A stretch of DNA of 64,000 nucleotides from Sphingobacterium lactis (GTDB lineage Bacteria > Bacteroidota > Bacteroidia > Sphingobacteriales > Sphingobacteriaceae), in assembly GCF_011046555.1 (NCBI RefSeq), contig NZ_CP049246.1, forward strand, positions 1,922,001-1,986,000, given 5' to 3'. Each line of letters opens with the position of its first letter. Within the stretch, counting starts at the first letter, position 1. This document shows, piece after piece, positions 8,016 to 17,709 of this stretch. The notes beneath the pieces were generated by a model that saw only the letters and a list, made by a program, of their open reading frames with translations, ran no database searches and had not been told where the DNA came from. Position numbers and translations under genes: made by a program.

Positions 8016-8103
8016 TGTTCTAAAGTAGTTACACCCCTCTGGGGTTTCATGGATTGGTTCTGGTGTGTTCTAAAATAGTTACACCCCTAGCGGGGTTGCA
8101 TGG
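8016..8103 (+). repeat. Two tandem short mini-hairpin repeats
   Basis: CTAAAGTAGTTACACCCC-TCT-GGGG and CTAAAATAGTTACACCCC-TAGC-GGGG, the same pair, order and spacing as at 7512-7598, showing that the spacer between nested units was duplicated too. Confidence 0.8.
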
Positions 8104-8213
8104 AGGATAATCTTATGGATGTGCCATTTTTGTAATTGTAGCACGGCCATATGGCATGGCGGATTTGGTGCTTAAACAATTTGCGCGGACAAGTGATCCA
8201 AACCATCTGCCTT

Positions 8214-8341
8214 ACTATCCAAGACGTACGAAGACATAATCATTTTAAATTATTATATCACACGCTATCCAACCCCGAAGGGGTGTCACTATTTTAGCTC
8301 ACGCATTGGAGCGCGAAATAACCCCAGAGGGGTGTAACTAT
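8214..8341 (+). repeat. 127-bp direct repeat A2 holding two mini-hairpin repeats
   Basis: Second copy of the stretch at 7093-7219, including the AT-rich CATAATCATTTTAAATTATT part and two mini-hairpin repeats (8269-8342). Confidence 0.8.
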
Positions 8342-8350
8342 TAGCTTTAG

Positions 8351-8407
8351 CCAAAGGCACAAGAGATCCACCGCACAATCCATCCGCACAACTCTTGCGC
8401 CAGCGTT
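8351..8407 (+). repeat. Solo short form of the GGCACAAG...GCGCCAGCGTT repeat
   Basis: Only the left outer part of the nested unit is present: CCAAAGGCACAAGAGATCC, then CCGCACA repeats, then CTTGCGCCAGCGTT. It ends at the edge of the central palindrome. At least five similar short copies occur in inverted orientation between 58121 and 59030. Confidence 0.8.
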
Positions 8408-8711
8408 ACTCATCAATTCCTATCTCTGAAAACCTATTTCTCAAAAATAAAATTTCAATTATTCATTATAAAGTGTTAAATTACAATCAATTATCCGCAA
8501 TTGTTCTCAAAATACTCGCTTCCAAACACCAATTATAAATTCACCATTGTTATTATTGATTATCTACCCTATTATTAATTAACAGCTTGAATTTTTAGCA
8601 AAGTAAAAATCACTACACGCTCTCGCATTGCCATTTTCATAATTTTCTTCCCCTAAAAAGCTGCCAACAAAACTTTCAAAATCTGCGCTGATTTGGGCAA
8701 GACGCCCTAGT
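8408..8711. other. AT-rich stretch without a recognisable gene
   Basis: About 300 bp of AT-rich sequence between the repeat array and the 120-bp structured repeat. No coding frame, RNA gene or strong hairpin was seen. Confidence 0.5.
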
Positions 8712-8833
8712 GACCTTGTCCGAGGCCCGTGCGGATTCCGTCCGAGTTGCGTACGTGGTGGAGCCGTGCTATAGACACGCTCTCACCACGCTCTGACCAC
8801 GCTCTCACCTCGGACGCACCTCAGACAAGGTCT
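8712..8833 (+). repeat. 120-bp structured repeat with ACGCTCTCACC motifs, copy 1
   Basis: The ends GACCTTGTC and GACAAGGTC pair, and inside them TCCGAG pairs with CTCGGA. The 3' half carries tandem 11-base motifs (ACGCTCTCACC, ACGCTCTGACC, ACGCTCTCACC). A related copy lies at 59070-59190 beside the other repeat cluster. It could fold into a long imperfect hairpin as DNA or RNA. No protein reading is convincing. Confidence 0.8.
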
Positions 8834-9051
8834 CTACTACATGAAATAGAAGATCGACTAATTATTGATTTAAAATGTTGATTATCAATTTTTTATACTG
8901 AATAGAAAGCCTCATAAACCAAGCCCAGTTTTAAACGCTTAATTCCTATTCCTGGGCTTATTGACGGCTTAGACAATGAAATAAATAAAAAATCAATGGA
9001 ATAAGATGAAAATAGGGCGTAGGGTGTACATGATTTCCCCGGCAGGGCGCC
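8834..9051. other. Spacer with nothing recognised
   Basis: AT-rich sequence between the structured repeat and the 55-bp direct repeat next to the IS4-family element. No gene or structured motif was identified. Confidence 0.4.
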
Positions 9052-9106
9052 ATAGGTCTAACTACTAAATTCTAATTACTAAATACTAAAAAAGCCCGTC
9101 TCTGAC
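9052..9106 (+). repeat. 55-bp direct repeat, left copy (tRNA-Phe terminator flank)
   Basis: Identical to 11542-11596. It includes half of the tRNA-Phe terminator hairpin (GCCCGTCTCTGAC) and is cut by the left end of the IS4-family element at 9107. Only the part downstream of a tRNA-Phe gene is present here, without the tRNA. Confidence 0.9.
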
Positions 9107-10444
9107 TAGTCATGGTCGGAAGAAATTCCGACCATTTTTTATGTCTTAAAAACCTTACCCGGGTCGCCTCCGGCAAATATGATTAGAATAGTAGTTATCA
9201 TATCCCGTAGCTCCATTGCTATCCGTCTTTTAGCGGTTTTGAAGCCCAAATTATTGGCTTTTTTGTAAATAAGCAAAAGCATCGCTGCAATCATTGTCAT
9301 ATAGACCATCACCTCAATCCCGTTCTTGTTCATTGAAACCAGATGGCTCAGGTTGAGTTCCTGTTTCAGGAACCTGAAGAACACTTCAATGTCCCAGCGC
9401 TTTCTATAATAATCAGAAATTTCCTTGGCAGAAAGATTGAATTCGTTGGTCAGGAACCAAAATTCCCTGTTCGTCCTTTGGTTCCCGATGACCACCAAAC
9501 GGAATACGGTTTCCACTTTCTCTTGCCGATAATGCTGTTTGCCCCGTTTGTTCTGGATGGGATTTCCAGTGTAAAGCTTTACCTTGCTGTCTTTCAGCAC
9601 CTCCCAATCATCCCATTTTAGGGATTTCTCCGCGTCAAGTAACGGTTCAATCTCTTCAAATTTTCTGTTTCCTTTCGAACGGATGATGAATTTTACGGAT
9701 CCTTCCTCAAATTCTTTCATGGTCCGTGTTGATTGCAGACCCCTGTCGATGACATAAATATTGTGGTGATGCTCTTCTTTTCTTACATGTCTTAAAACAG
9801 CTTCCGGGAGTGCGGAGTCTTCGGAAGAGTATTTTTGACCTGTGAAAACCTCTACCCCCGAAGGTAGGATGCCATCAAATGAAAAACTGAATTTCACTAA
9901 TTTCTTGCCGCTTTTCTGGTCGATCCCTTCCTTTAGCTTAGAGCAGGCATCGGCAACAATAGTGCTGTCAACCCGTATCAGGTTGTATTTGGCTATCTTC
10001 GTTTTGTCATAGGATTCCGCAAGCCGTAAATACATCTGCTCATAGATCTCTTTGAAATAACTGGAGTCGATCTTGGAAAGTATCTCAGAGATGGAGCTCC
10101 TGCGAACCCTTTCTTCTTCCCCCAATCCAAACAGGGCTTTGAAGACGCTACTGTTAAAGGTGTCCTCAAGTGTCCTCTGGCTCAATCTAACGTTGTCAAA
10201 AAACACAGAACAAGAGCAATAGAACATTTTCCTCCCATGGAGGACCTTGCTAAAATGGTCAACCTTGGTGGTTGGTGAAAGGTGGCTTAAAAGCGACTCG
10301 GGAATGAAATCCAGAACCTGACTAAGGGAAACTTTGTGGTCTTTAAATACTGTGATAAAAGTTTGATTATCAGATAATTATAAAATTATTTTTATCCATA
10401 TAAAACATAAAAAAGTCGGAAGAAAAATCTTCCGACCATGACTA
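9107..10444 (-). mobile_element. IS4-family insertion sequence, 1,338 bp
   Basis: Both ends carry the terminal inverted repeat TAGTCATGGTCGGAAGA (17 bp exact), and each end folds on itself (GGTCGGAA...TTCCGACC at the left, GTCGGAAG...CTTCCGAC at the right). One transposase gene fills the element. The flanking bases (CTCTGAC left, CCTGTAG right) are not a duplication, so the copy may have been rearranged after insertion or one flank was exchanged by recombination. Confidence 0.85.
9139..10227 (-). CDS. IS4-family DDE transposase (probably N-terminally incomplete as called)
   Basis: The catalytic triad is visible as RVDSTIV (Asp about 87), VIDRGLQS (Asp about 161) and Glu about 281 inside the IS4 signature Y-x2-R-x3-E-x6-K (YYRKRWDIEVFFRFLK). 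The first ATG gives 362 residues, but the same frame stays open for 50 more codons to 10377 and encodes a transposase-like N-terminus (FKDHKVSLSQVLDFIPESLL) with no ATG. An ATG at about 10401 reads MDKNNFIII then stops in another frame. Either a frameshift has broken the N-terminus or a non-ATG start is used. Confidence 0.85.
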   Translation of the reverse strand: MFYCSCSVFFDNVRLSQRTLEDTFNSSVFKALFGLGEEERVRRSSISEILSKIDSSYFKEIYEQMYLRLAESYDKTKIAKYNLIRVDSTIVADACSKLKEGIDQKSGKKLVKFSFSFDGILPSGVEVFTGQKYSSEDSALPEAVLRHVRKEEHHHNIYVIDRGLQSTRTMKEFEEGSVKFIIRSKGNRKFEEIEPLLDAEKSLKWDDWEVLKDSKVKLYTGNPIQNKRGKQHYRQEKVETVFRLVVIGNQRTNREFWFLTNEFNLSAKEISDYYRKRWDIEVFFRFLKQELNLSHLVSMNKNGIEVMVYMTMIAAMLLLIYKKANNLGFKTAKRRIAMELRDMITTILIIFAGGDPGKVFKT

Positions 10445-10753
10445 CCTGTAGGGGGGGCTTTTTTTAATGAATTTCAGAACAAAGGATATAACATTAAAAC
10501 GGTATTTAATAGTAATACCATATTTACTTTTAGTATTGACAGCCAATAGTAATTTATTACTCTTATTCTATTACTTAACTATTATAAACAAAAATACCTT
10601 ATCTATTTTGTAATAGTTCAATTGCATATTTTTTACTAAATAATATTTTTATTTATTAATTATTTATAATACTTTTACTAAACCTAAGTGAAAGACAGTC
10701 CATTTGATAGAAACCTTACGACCTTAACTTAACTCGAATGTAAAACTTGTCTA
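10445..10753. other. Very AT-rich spacer
   Basis: About 300 bp between the IS right end and the orphan gene. It starts with GGGGGGCTTTTTTT, which may be the far half of a disrupted terminator. The rest is markedly AT-rich with no gene seen. TATTTTG near 10610 could be a promoter box. Confidence 0.4.
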
Positions 10754-11284
10754 ATGAAAATTATTAGTTCCATAAAATATGTCATAGTATTAACGGTATG
10801 GTTTTTCCTACTTTTCAAATCTACACAGGGCCAGACTCTATCAGTGAAGGACACAATTCATGGAAATTGCTTTAGGTTTTTAGATGACCCAAACAATTAC
10901 ATAACGCTTGAGATTGTCCCCGACACCATAAAGAAAAATATTATTCCCAAAAAAATCACTATAACCTTTACTAGGACTGAAAATATGAAAGCTTATGGTG
11001 CAGGCTATCGCTTTATTTTACAAAAGTGGAACGGCAAGAATTGGAAAGTAGTGAGCTTTAAGAAACCTAAAATCGAGGGTTCTATAAAAATGGTAGTCGC
11101 TTTTAATGACATTCTGTTTCGATTTGATAAATTCAATAAAATAGAAACTGAAATAGATCTTTATAGATACTTTGATAAAAAAGATTTGAAAACAGGTAAA
11201 TATAGAATCGTAAAAGGATTTATGCCATTTGATGGAATCAAAAAACACATTTATCTATCTAGTGAATTTTATATCGTAAACTAA
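10754..11284 (+). CDS. Secreted orphan protein with possible Ig-like domain
   Basis: A 176-residue protein with an N-terminal signal peptide (hydrophobic VIVLTVWFFLLF, cleavage probably near TQGQ). The pattern ITITFTRTENMKAYGAGYRF ... KTGKYRIVKGF ... YLSSEFYIVN resembles bacterial Ig-like domains in which a long strand region ends in GxYRIVK. This assignment is tentative. The gene is very AT-rich and lies between an IS and a truncated gene inside repeats, so it looks horizontally acquired. Function unknown. Confidence 0.6.
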   Translation: MKIISSIKYVIVLTVWFFLLFKSTQGQTLSVKDTIHGNCFRFLDDPNNYITLEIVPDTIKKNIIPKKITITFTRTENMKAYGAGYRFILQKWNGKNWKVVSFKKPKIEGSIKMVVAFNDILFRFDKFNKIETEIDLYRYFDKKDLKTGKYRIVKGFMPFDGIKKHIYLSSEFYIVN

Positions 11285-11541
11285 AATATAATTTAAGGTA
11301 ATATAGGGTCCCAAAAAAGGTTGGGGCTTTTTCTTTTTATACTATTGAACTTCTATCGAACCCTATAAAAAAGCTTATCTTTTTTTTCGTTCAAAAAAAC
11401 GGTAGTTATCTTTATATCAATATTTGGGCAGAATGGTGTATGAATTGTCGGGTTCAAGTTCCTTACATTCATAAATTAGAAGAGGATATGAAAGGTAGAA
11501 ATATCAAGTTCATTGGTATATCTATAGACAGAGATGAAGAA
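11285..11541 (+). pseudogene. Thioredoxin/TlpA-like gene fragment
   Basis: One frame reads about 70 codons with GSYLYINIWAEWCMNCRVQV followed by PYIHKLEEDMKGRNIKFIGI. This is the start of a TlpA/thioredoxin domain with a CxxC site (CMNC). There is no start codon or signal peptide upstream, and the frame ends soon after it runs into the 55-bp direct repeat at 11542. So only the central part of the gene was retained. The junction suggests the repeat, or an excision/insertion at it, cut the gene. Confidence 0.7.
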
Positions 11542-11596
11542 ATAGGTCTAACTACTAAATTCTAATTACTAAATACTAAAAAAGCCCGTCTCTGAC
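11542..11596 (+). repeat. 55-bp direct repeat, right copy
   Basis: Identical to 9052-9106. Here it is continuous with the complete tRNA-Phe terminator and tRNA gene. The 2,490 bp from one copy to the next can be removed on paper to give an uninterrupted tRNA-Phe downstream flank. Confidence 0.9.
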
Positions 11597-11600
11597 GGGC
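11578..11600 (-). terminator. Terminator of tRNA-Phe copy 2
   Basis: GCCCGTC-TCT-GACGGGC with an A run on its left (T run on the minus strand), just after the tRNA 3' end. Confidence 0.8.
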
Positions 11601-11606
11601 TTTTTG

Positions 11607-11679
11607 TGGTGCCAGCTGGATTCGAACCAGCGACACAAGGATTTTCAGTCCTTTGCTCTACCAACTGAGCTATGGCACC
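11607..11679 (-). tRNA. tRNA-Phe (GAA), copy 2
   Basis: Identical to copy 1 at 6444-6516: acceptor stem GGTGCCA/TGGCACC, anticodon GAA in CTGAAAA, no encoded CCA. Identity extends a few bases beyond the tRNA on both sides and then stops. The mnmA gene, transcribed the other way, follows. Confidence 0.95.
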
Positions 11680-11712
11680 TTTTGTGCATGAACCGTTACC
11701 GGACTTGCGTTG

Positions 11713-11720
11713 CAAATGTA
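11713..11720 (-). promoter_or_regulatory. -7 promoter box of tRNA-Phe copy 2
   Basis: The minus strand reads TACATTTG, 33 bases upstream of the tRNA 5' end. Confidence 0.45.
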
Positions 11721-11839
11721 GGGTCTTTTTTCGAATTCCAAAACTTTTGGGACAAATATTTTGTGCTAAATTTTCAACGGCTTGATTTTGATAGAGATAA
11801 AATTACATCAAATAAACATTGCGTATACGCAAATAACGG

Positions 11840-11847
11840 TATCTTTG
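11840..11847 (+). promoter_or_regulatory. -7 promoter box of mnmA
   Basis: TATCTTTG matches TAnnTTTG and ends 17 bases before the mnmA ATG. Confidence 0.5.
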
Positions 11848-11864
11848 CACTTCAATAAAATGTT

Positions 11865-12971
11865 ATGAGTAAAAGAGGAAGAGTTCTGGTAGCTATGAGT
11901 GGGGGAGTGGATAGTTCCGTTGCTGCCGTCATGCTCCATGAACAAGGCTATGAAGTCATAGGTATTACGATGAAAACCTGGGATTATGCAAGTTCCGGGG
12001 GCTCTTCAAAGGAAACAGGCTGCTGCAGCCTGGACAGTATAAATGATGCGCGTACCTTAGCGGTAAACTATGGTTTCCCGCATTATATTTTGGATATCCG
12101 TTCCGAATTCGGAGATTATGTAATCGATAATTTTGTGGATGAATATATCGCCGGTCGCACACCAAATCCATGCGTGCTGTGCAATACCCATATCAAATGG
12201 GAGGCACTGATGAAGCGTGCGGATAAATTGGACTGTGAGTTTATCGCAACGGGTCATTATGCGAATATCCGCCTGCACGACAATGGCCGATACGTCATTT
12301 CCAAAGGGCGTGACGAGAATAAGGACCAATCCTACGTGCTGTGGGGCGTATCCCAGGAGAACCTGGCGCGTACGCAATTTCCATTGGGGAATTTCACCAA
12401 AAAAGAGATCCGCCAAATGGCGCTGGATATGGGACAGAAAGAGATCGCCAATAAATCCGAAAGCTATGAGATCTGCTTTGTGCCGGATAACGATTACCGT
12501 TCTTTCCTACGCCATAAGCGTCCGACGATCGACCAAGAGATCGGTCCTGGAAATTTCCTGCTATCCGATGGTACGGTCGTAGGTCAGCATATCGGTTATC
12601 CGTATTTTACCATTGGTCAACGTAAGGGCTTGGGTATTGCCTTGGGCAAACCGATGTTCGTGATCGAGATCCTACCGGAGAGCAACTCCGTGGTCTTGGG
12701 AGAAGAACATGAGCTGGAAAGAGGGCAGGCCTTTGTGCGCGATGTGAATCTGGTGAAGTATGCTTCCCTTGATGCACCGATGGAAGCGATTACCAAGATC
12801 AGGTATAAGGATTCTGGAGCGATTTCAACATTGACACAACATGGAAGTATCATGCAGGTTGATTTTGAGCACCAAGTGAAAGGTATTGCACCAGGGCAAT
12901 CGGCTGTATTCTATGAAGGTGATGACCTGTTGGGTGGTGGCTTCCTGATGAAGGATGCACCAACGTTCTAA
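11865..12971 (+). CDS. mnmA: tRNA-specific 2-thiouridylase
   Basis: MnmA thiolates U34 in the wobble position of tRNAs for Lys, Glu and Gln. The 368 residues match the family. The PP-loop SGGVDSS is at residues 12-18, the catalytic Cys103 is in PNPCVLCN, and the second catalytic Cys204 is in YEICFVPD. GHYAN and DQSYVLWG are further family motifs. It is a single gene between tRNA-Phe copy 2 (opposite strand) and a bidirectional terminator shared with gapA. Confidence 0.97.
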   Translation: MSKRGRVLVAMSGGVDSSVAAVMLHEQGYEVIGITMKTWDYASSGGSSKETGCCSLDSINDARTLAVNYGFPHYILDIRSEFGDYVIDNFVDEYIAGRTPNPCVLCNTHIKWEALMKRADKLDCEFIATGHYANIRLHDNGRYVISKGRDENKDQSYVLWGVSQENLARTQFPLGNFTKKEIRQMALDMGQKEIANKSESYEICFVPDNDYRSFLRHKRPTIDQEIGPGNFLLSDGTVVGQHIGYPYFTIGQRKGLGIALGKPMFVIEILPESNSVVLGEEHELERGQAFVRDVNLVKYASLDAPMEAITKIRYKDSGAISTLTQHGSIMQVDFEHQVKGIAPGQSAVFYEGDDLLGGGFLMKDAPTF

Positions 12972-12990
12972 GGGCTTAAAACTATAAAAA

Positions 12991-13022
12991 AAGGCGATGT
13001 CAGATTTCTGACATCGCCTTTT
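12991..13022. terminator. Bidirectional terminator between mnmA and gapA
   Basis: AAGGCGATGTCAG pairs with CTGACATCGCCTT around ATTT, with A and T runs outside. It serves the convergent genes mnmA and gapA. Confidence 0.85.
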
Positions 13023-13038
13023 CTATTTCTAGGCCTGA

Positions 13039-14891
<1,853 letters not shown>

Positions 14892-14895
14892 ATGG

Positions 14896-15879
14896 TTATA
14901 TATTCATTACTTCAGCAATCGTGATCAGTTCCTCGTCCAGTTTGAATTCCTTTCCGCGCAAGGCTTCCTCCAGGGTAGTGGTCACCATCTTACTGCCACG
15001 GATACCCACGGTTGCACTTCTGTTACCTTTCAATAATTCATTTACGGCAAAGTACCCCATTCGGGTAGCGAGGACACGGTCAAAGCTGCTTGGGGAACCC
15101 CCACGTTGCAAATGTCCTAATATACTAACTTTTGTGTCATAAAAATCAAATTTTTCATTGACACGTTTAGCGACATTGTAGGCACCGCCATTTTTATCGC
15201 CTTCAGCGATAATCACGATCATGGAAGTCTTGTTCCTGTCCTTCGCCGTCTCCAGCATATCGATCAGTTCATCGATTGCGGTTTCCTTTTCGGGTAGCAT
15301 AATGGCTTCGGCACCGCCTGCAACACCCGCATTCAGGGCAATACAGCCGGAGTCACGGCCCATCACTTCCACGAAAAATAAACGGTTGTGTGAGGCTGCG
15401 GTATCCTTGATCTTGTCGATGGCGTCAATAACGGTATTGTTCGCCGTATCGAACCCCAACGTGTAATCCGTACCATACAGATCGTTGTCAATGGTGCCGG
15501 GAATGCACAACACTGGGATATCATATTCCTGGGAGAATATTTCAGCACCCGTAAACGTTCCGTCGCCACCAATTGCAACCAATGCATCAATGCCTGAACG
15601 TTGGATATTATCATATGCTTTTTTACGGCCTTCCAGCGTTCTGAATTCCGGACAACGTGCAGACTTCAGGATAGTACCACCTTTCTGTAGGATTGAACTC
15701 ACGGAACGACTCACCATTTCCGTAAAGTCCCCCTCGATCATCCCTTCGTACCCCCTAAAAATTCCTGTTACTTTGATATTGTTGTATAATGCTGTGCGAA
15801 CTACCGCTCGAATGGCTGCATTCATGCCTGGAGCATCTCCACCGGATGTATATACGCCAATTCTTCGTATTTTGTTCAT
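14896..15879 (-). CDS. pfkA: ATP-dependent 6-phosphofructokinase
   Basis: Phosphorylates fructose-6-phosphate, the committed glycolytic step. At 327 residues it has the bacterial PfkA length. It shows the nucleotide motif YTSGGDAPGMNAAIR at the start, GGDGTFTGA, the catalytic loop PGTIDNDLYGTDYTLGFDTA (read as two pieces, PGTIDND and DYTLGFDTA), and MGRDSGCIAL. The Gly in GGDGT favours ATP over pyrophosphate as donor. It is the first gene of the pfkA - kinase-like - gapA operon. Confidence 0.96.
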   Translation of the reverse strand: MNKIRRIGVYTSGGDAPGMNAAIRAVVRTALYNNIKVTGIFRGYEGMIEGDFTEMVSRSVSSILQKGGTILKSARCPEFRTLEGRKKAYDNIQRSGIDALVAIGGDGTFTGAEIFSQEYDIPVLCIPGTIDNDLYGTDYTLGFDTANNTVIDAIDKIKDTAASHNRLFFVEVMGRDSGCIALNAGVAGGAEAIMLPEKETAIDELIDMLETAKDRNKTSMIVIIAEGDKNGGAYNVAKRVNEKFDFYDTKVSILGHLQRGGSPSSFDRVLATRMGYFAVNELLKGNRSATVGIRGSKMVTTTLEEALRGKEFKLDEELITIAEVMNI

Positions 15880-16280
15880 TAGGTCTTTTTTATTTTTTAG
15901 AATTACGAATATAATGTGTATTTCTTACACTATTAAATTTTTTTGGTAATTTGTTTGTGAAATTTAAGGTTTTTAACGATTATTTAAAGCAAAGAGCGGT
16001 CGTATTCCAAAAATTGTATTTCTTGCCAGCTAAAATTACGAAGTTGCCGGTTGAAGTGCTATCCCTTTTTTATTCTTTTTGTAACGGGATAGGTGTGGGG
16101 TGGAGGAGGATTGGTTTCCGATTGGAAAGGTTGTCATTTTTAAGAAATTAGTCGATTTTGGGCGACGTTTATTTTTCTTTTTTGATTTTTTTCAATTCCA
16201 GCCGTCGGTTAACTAATTTAATTGTTATAATTGTTGAGGTTTTCAAGAACAAGGTAGATCAATTAAAATAAATTTAGATT
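15880..16280. other. 400-bp intergenic region upstream of divergent pfkA and Nudix regulator
   Basis: Holds the promoters of both flanking genes. An imperfect dyad CTATCCC ... GGGATAG lies near 16040-16100. A 66-codon open frame here (15951-16151) has no recognisable features and is probably chance. Confidence 0.4.
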
Positions 16281-16943
16281 TTGCAGACTCATTTTACGAT
16301 TGATTGTGTGATTTTGGCCTTTGATGAAGGTCAAGTGAAGGTGCTATTGGCAGAACGTAACGAATATCCGTACAAGGATTGGTGGGCATTGCCTGGGTAT
16401 TTCGTGAACAAGTATGAAGAGATGGAAGATGCCGTTGCGCGGATTCTGTTGGAAATGACCGGTTTAAAGGATATCTATATGGATCAGCTTGCCGCCTTTG
16501 CCGGCGTGAAGCGTCACCCTGAGGGGCGTATCTTGACGGTGGCCTATATGGCGCTTGTGCAAATGGATGAGGTCCGTAATAAGATTGCCACAGGTACCAA
16601 TTACATGCGTCAGTTAAAATGGTTCCCTGTTGACGAGCTACCTGATCTGGCATTTGACCACAAGGAAATCCTGCAACTCGGCCTTGATCGGCTAAAGAAA
16701 TCCGTAAGTTATTCCGCAACCCCGTATGAGCTCCTGCCCGCAAAATTTACATTGACCCAACTCCAACAGGTTTATGAAGCACTGCTCAACAAAAAATTGG
16801 ACAAACGTAACTTCCGCAAAAAGATCAACAACCTGGGGTACCTCAAAGAACTCAATGAATTTCAGAAAGGCGTGTCCTATCGAGCTGCCAAGCTCTATTC
16901 CTTTGATAAGAAAAAGTTTATGAAAATGTTCAGTCAGGACTAA
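16281..16943 (+). CDS. Nudix-domain transcriptional regulator (NrtR/AraR type)
   Basis: A 220-residue protein with an N-terminal Nudix fold (WWALPGYFVNKYEEMEDAV) and a C-terminal winged-helix segment (FTLTQLQQVYEALLNKKLDKRNFRKK, read as FTLTQLQQVYEALL and KRNFRKKI). The Nudix box has lost the REUxEE catalytic core (RILLEMTG instead), which fits the family in which the Nudix domain became a ligand sensor: NrtR for NAD metabolism, AraR for arabinose in Bacteroides. Start is TTG at 16281; an in-frame TAG sits 4 bases upstream, so no earlier start is possible. Target genes are not evident from the neighbours. Confidence 0.85.
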   Translation: MQTHFTIDCVILAFDEGQVKVLLAERNEYPYKDWWALPGYFVNKYEEMEDAVARILLEMTGLKDIYMDQLAAFAGVKRHPEGRILTVAYMALVQMDEVRNKIATGTNYMRQLKWFPVDELPDLAFDHKEILQLGLDRLKKSVSYSATPYELLPAKFTLTQLQQVYEALLNKKLDKRNFRKKINNLGYLKELNEFQKGVSYRAAKLYSFDKKKFMKMFSQD

Positions 16944-17055
16944 ACAGCACGCATTTAAGCTACATTTTCTCTACAAAATAATATTTACCCTTGTTAAATA
17001 TGTGTTAATGGTCACATTTTTGACAAAGGCATGATATTATTTGATATCTATTCTT

Positions 17056-17063
17056 TACTTTTG
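17056..17063 (+). promoter_or_regulatory. -7 promoter box of the TetR-RND efflux operon
   Basis: TACTTTTG matches TAnnTTTG, 41 bases upstream of the TetR start. TetR repressors of such operons usually bind in this interval; no clear perfect palindrome was picked out. Confidence 0.45.
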
Positions 17064-17104
17064 AACAAAATTTGAAAAAAGTCAAAAATAATAAAAGGTA
17101 AAAA

Positions 17105-17704
17105 ATGGAAAATCGTAAGGATCAAATCATCGAGGCAGCGCTGAAACGCTTTGCTCATTTTGGTTTTCATAAGACCACAATGAACGAAATCGCCGATGAT
17201 CTGCGAATTACTAAAGCAAACTTATATTATTACTATCCGGATAAATCAACCCTTATTCTGGATGTTGTATGCAAGATTGCTACAGATTTACAGGCAGATG
17301 AGAAAAAGGTCATCGATCAGTATGCGAACAATTTCATGGAAACCATGTTCAAGCTGATTGAATTGAGGGGGGATTTTACCCGTAAGTATTACATCTTTCA
17401 TATTAACGAGAACCTTGATTGGATCAAGGGCATCGATATCTATGAAGTCATGGAGGATTTCTACCAGCGCGATGTGGCGTTGTTGAAATGCCTATATGAA
17501 AAAGCAATGACCCATGAGGGCTTGGTATTGGACAATGTGGATGAAGTGGCCCGAGCTATGGTTGAGATCCAAAAGGGCGTGAGTTTTATCCATACCATTT
17601 CCGACATGATTACAGGCATTCCGAATGATGCGAATGTGGATAAGATCATCGAGAGCCAAAAGCGGGCGGTTAAATTAATTTTTGAAGCAAGATTAGCGAA
17701 ATAA
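17105..17704 (+). CDS. TetR family transcriptional regulator of the efflux operon
   Basis: A 199-residue one-domain regulator with an N-terminal TetR helix-turn-helix: IIEAALKRFAHFGF, then MNEIADDLRITKANLYYYYP (recognition helix ITKANLYYYY). The C-terminal part is helical and would bind an inducer, probably an efflux substrate. It is the first gene of a four-gene operon, 5 bases ahead of the TolC-like gene, and most likely autorepresses the whole unit. Confidence 0.9.
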   Translation: MENRKDQIIEAALKRFAHFGFHKTTMNEIADDLRITKANLYYYYPDKSTLILDVVCKIATDLQADEKKVIDQYANNFMETMFKLIELRGDFTRKYYIFHINENLDWIKGIDIYEVMEDFYQRDVALLKCLYEKAMTHEGLVLDNVDEVARAMVEIQKGVSFIHTISDMITGIPNDANVDKIIESQKRAVKLIFEARLAK

Positions 17705-17709
17705 ATAGA

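Noticed and set aside
7004..8103. Integron attC sites
   Set aside because: No GTTRRRY core sites, no cassette genes and no integrase were seen.
7004..8342. CRISPR array made from the short CCCC/GGGG repeats
   Set aside because: The repeats are in both orientations, spaced irregularly (30 to several hundred bp), spacers are themselves repeated, and no cas gene is present.
9107..10444. Target site duplication flanking the IS4-family element
   Set aside because: The flanks CTCTGAC and CCTGTAG do not match at any expected length.
15951..16151. 66-codon ORF between pfkA and the Nudix regulator
   Set aside because: AT-rich chance open frame without signal, domain or neighbour logic.
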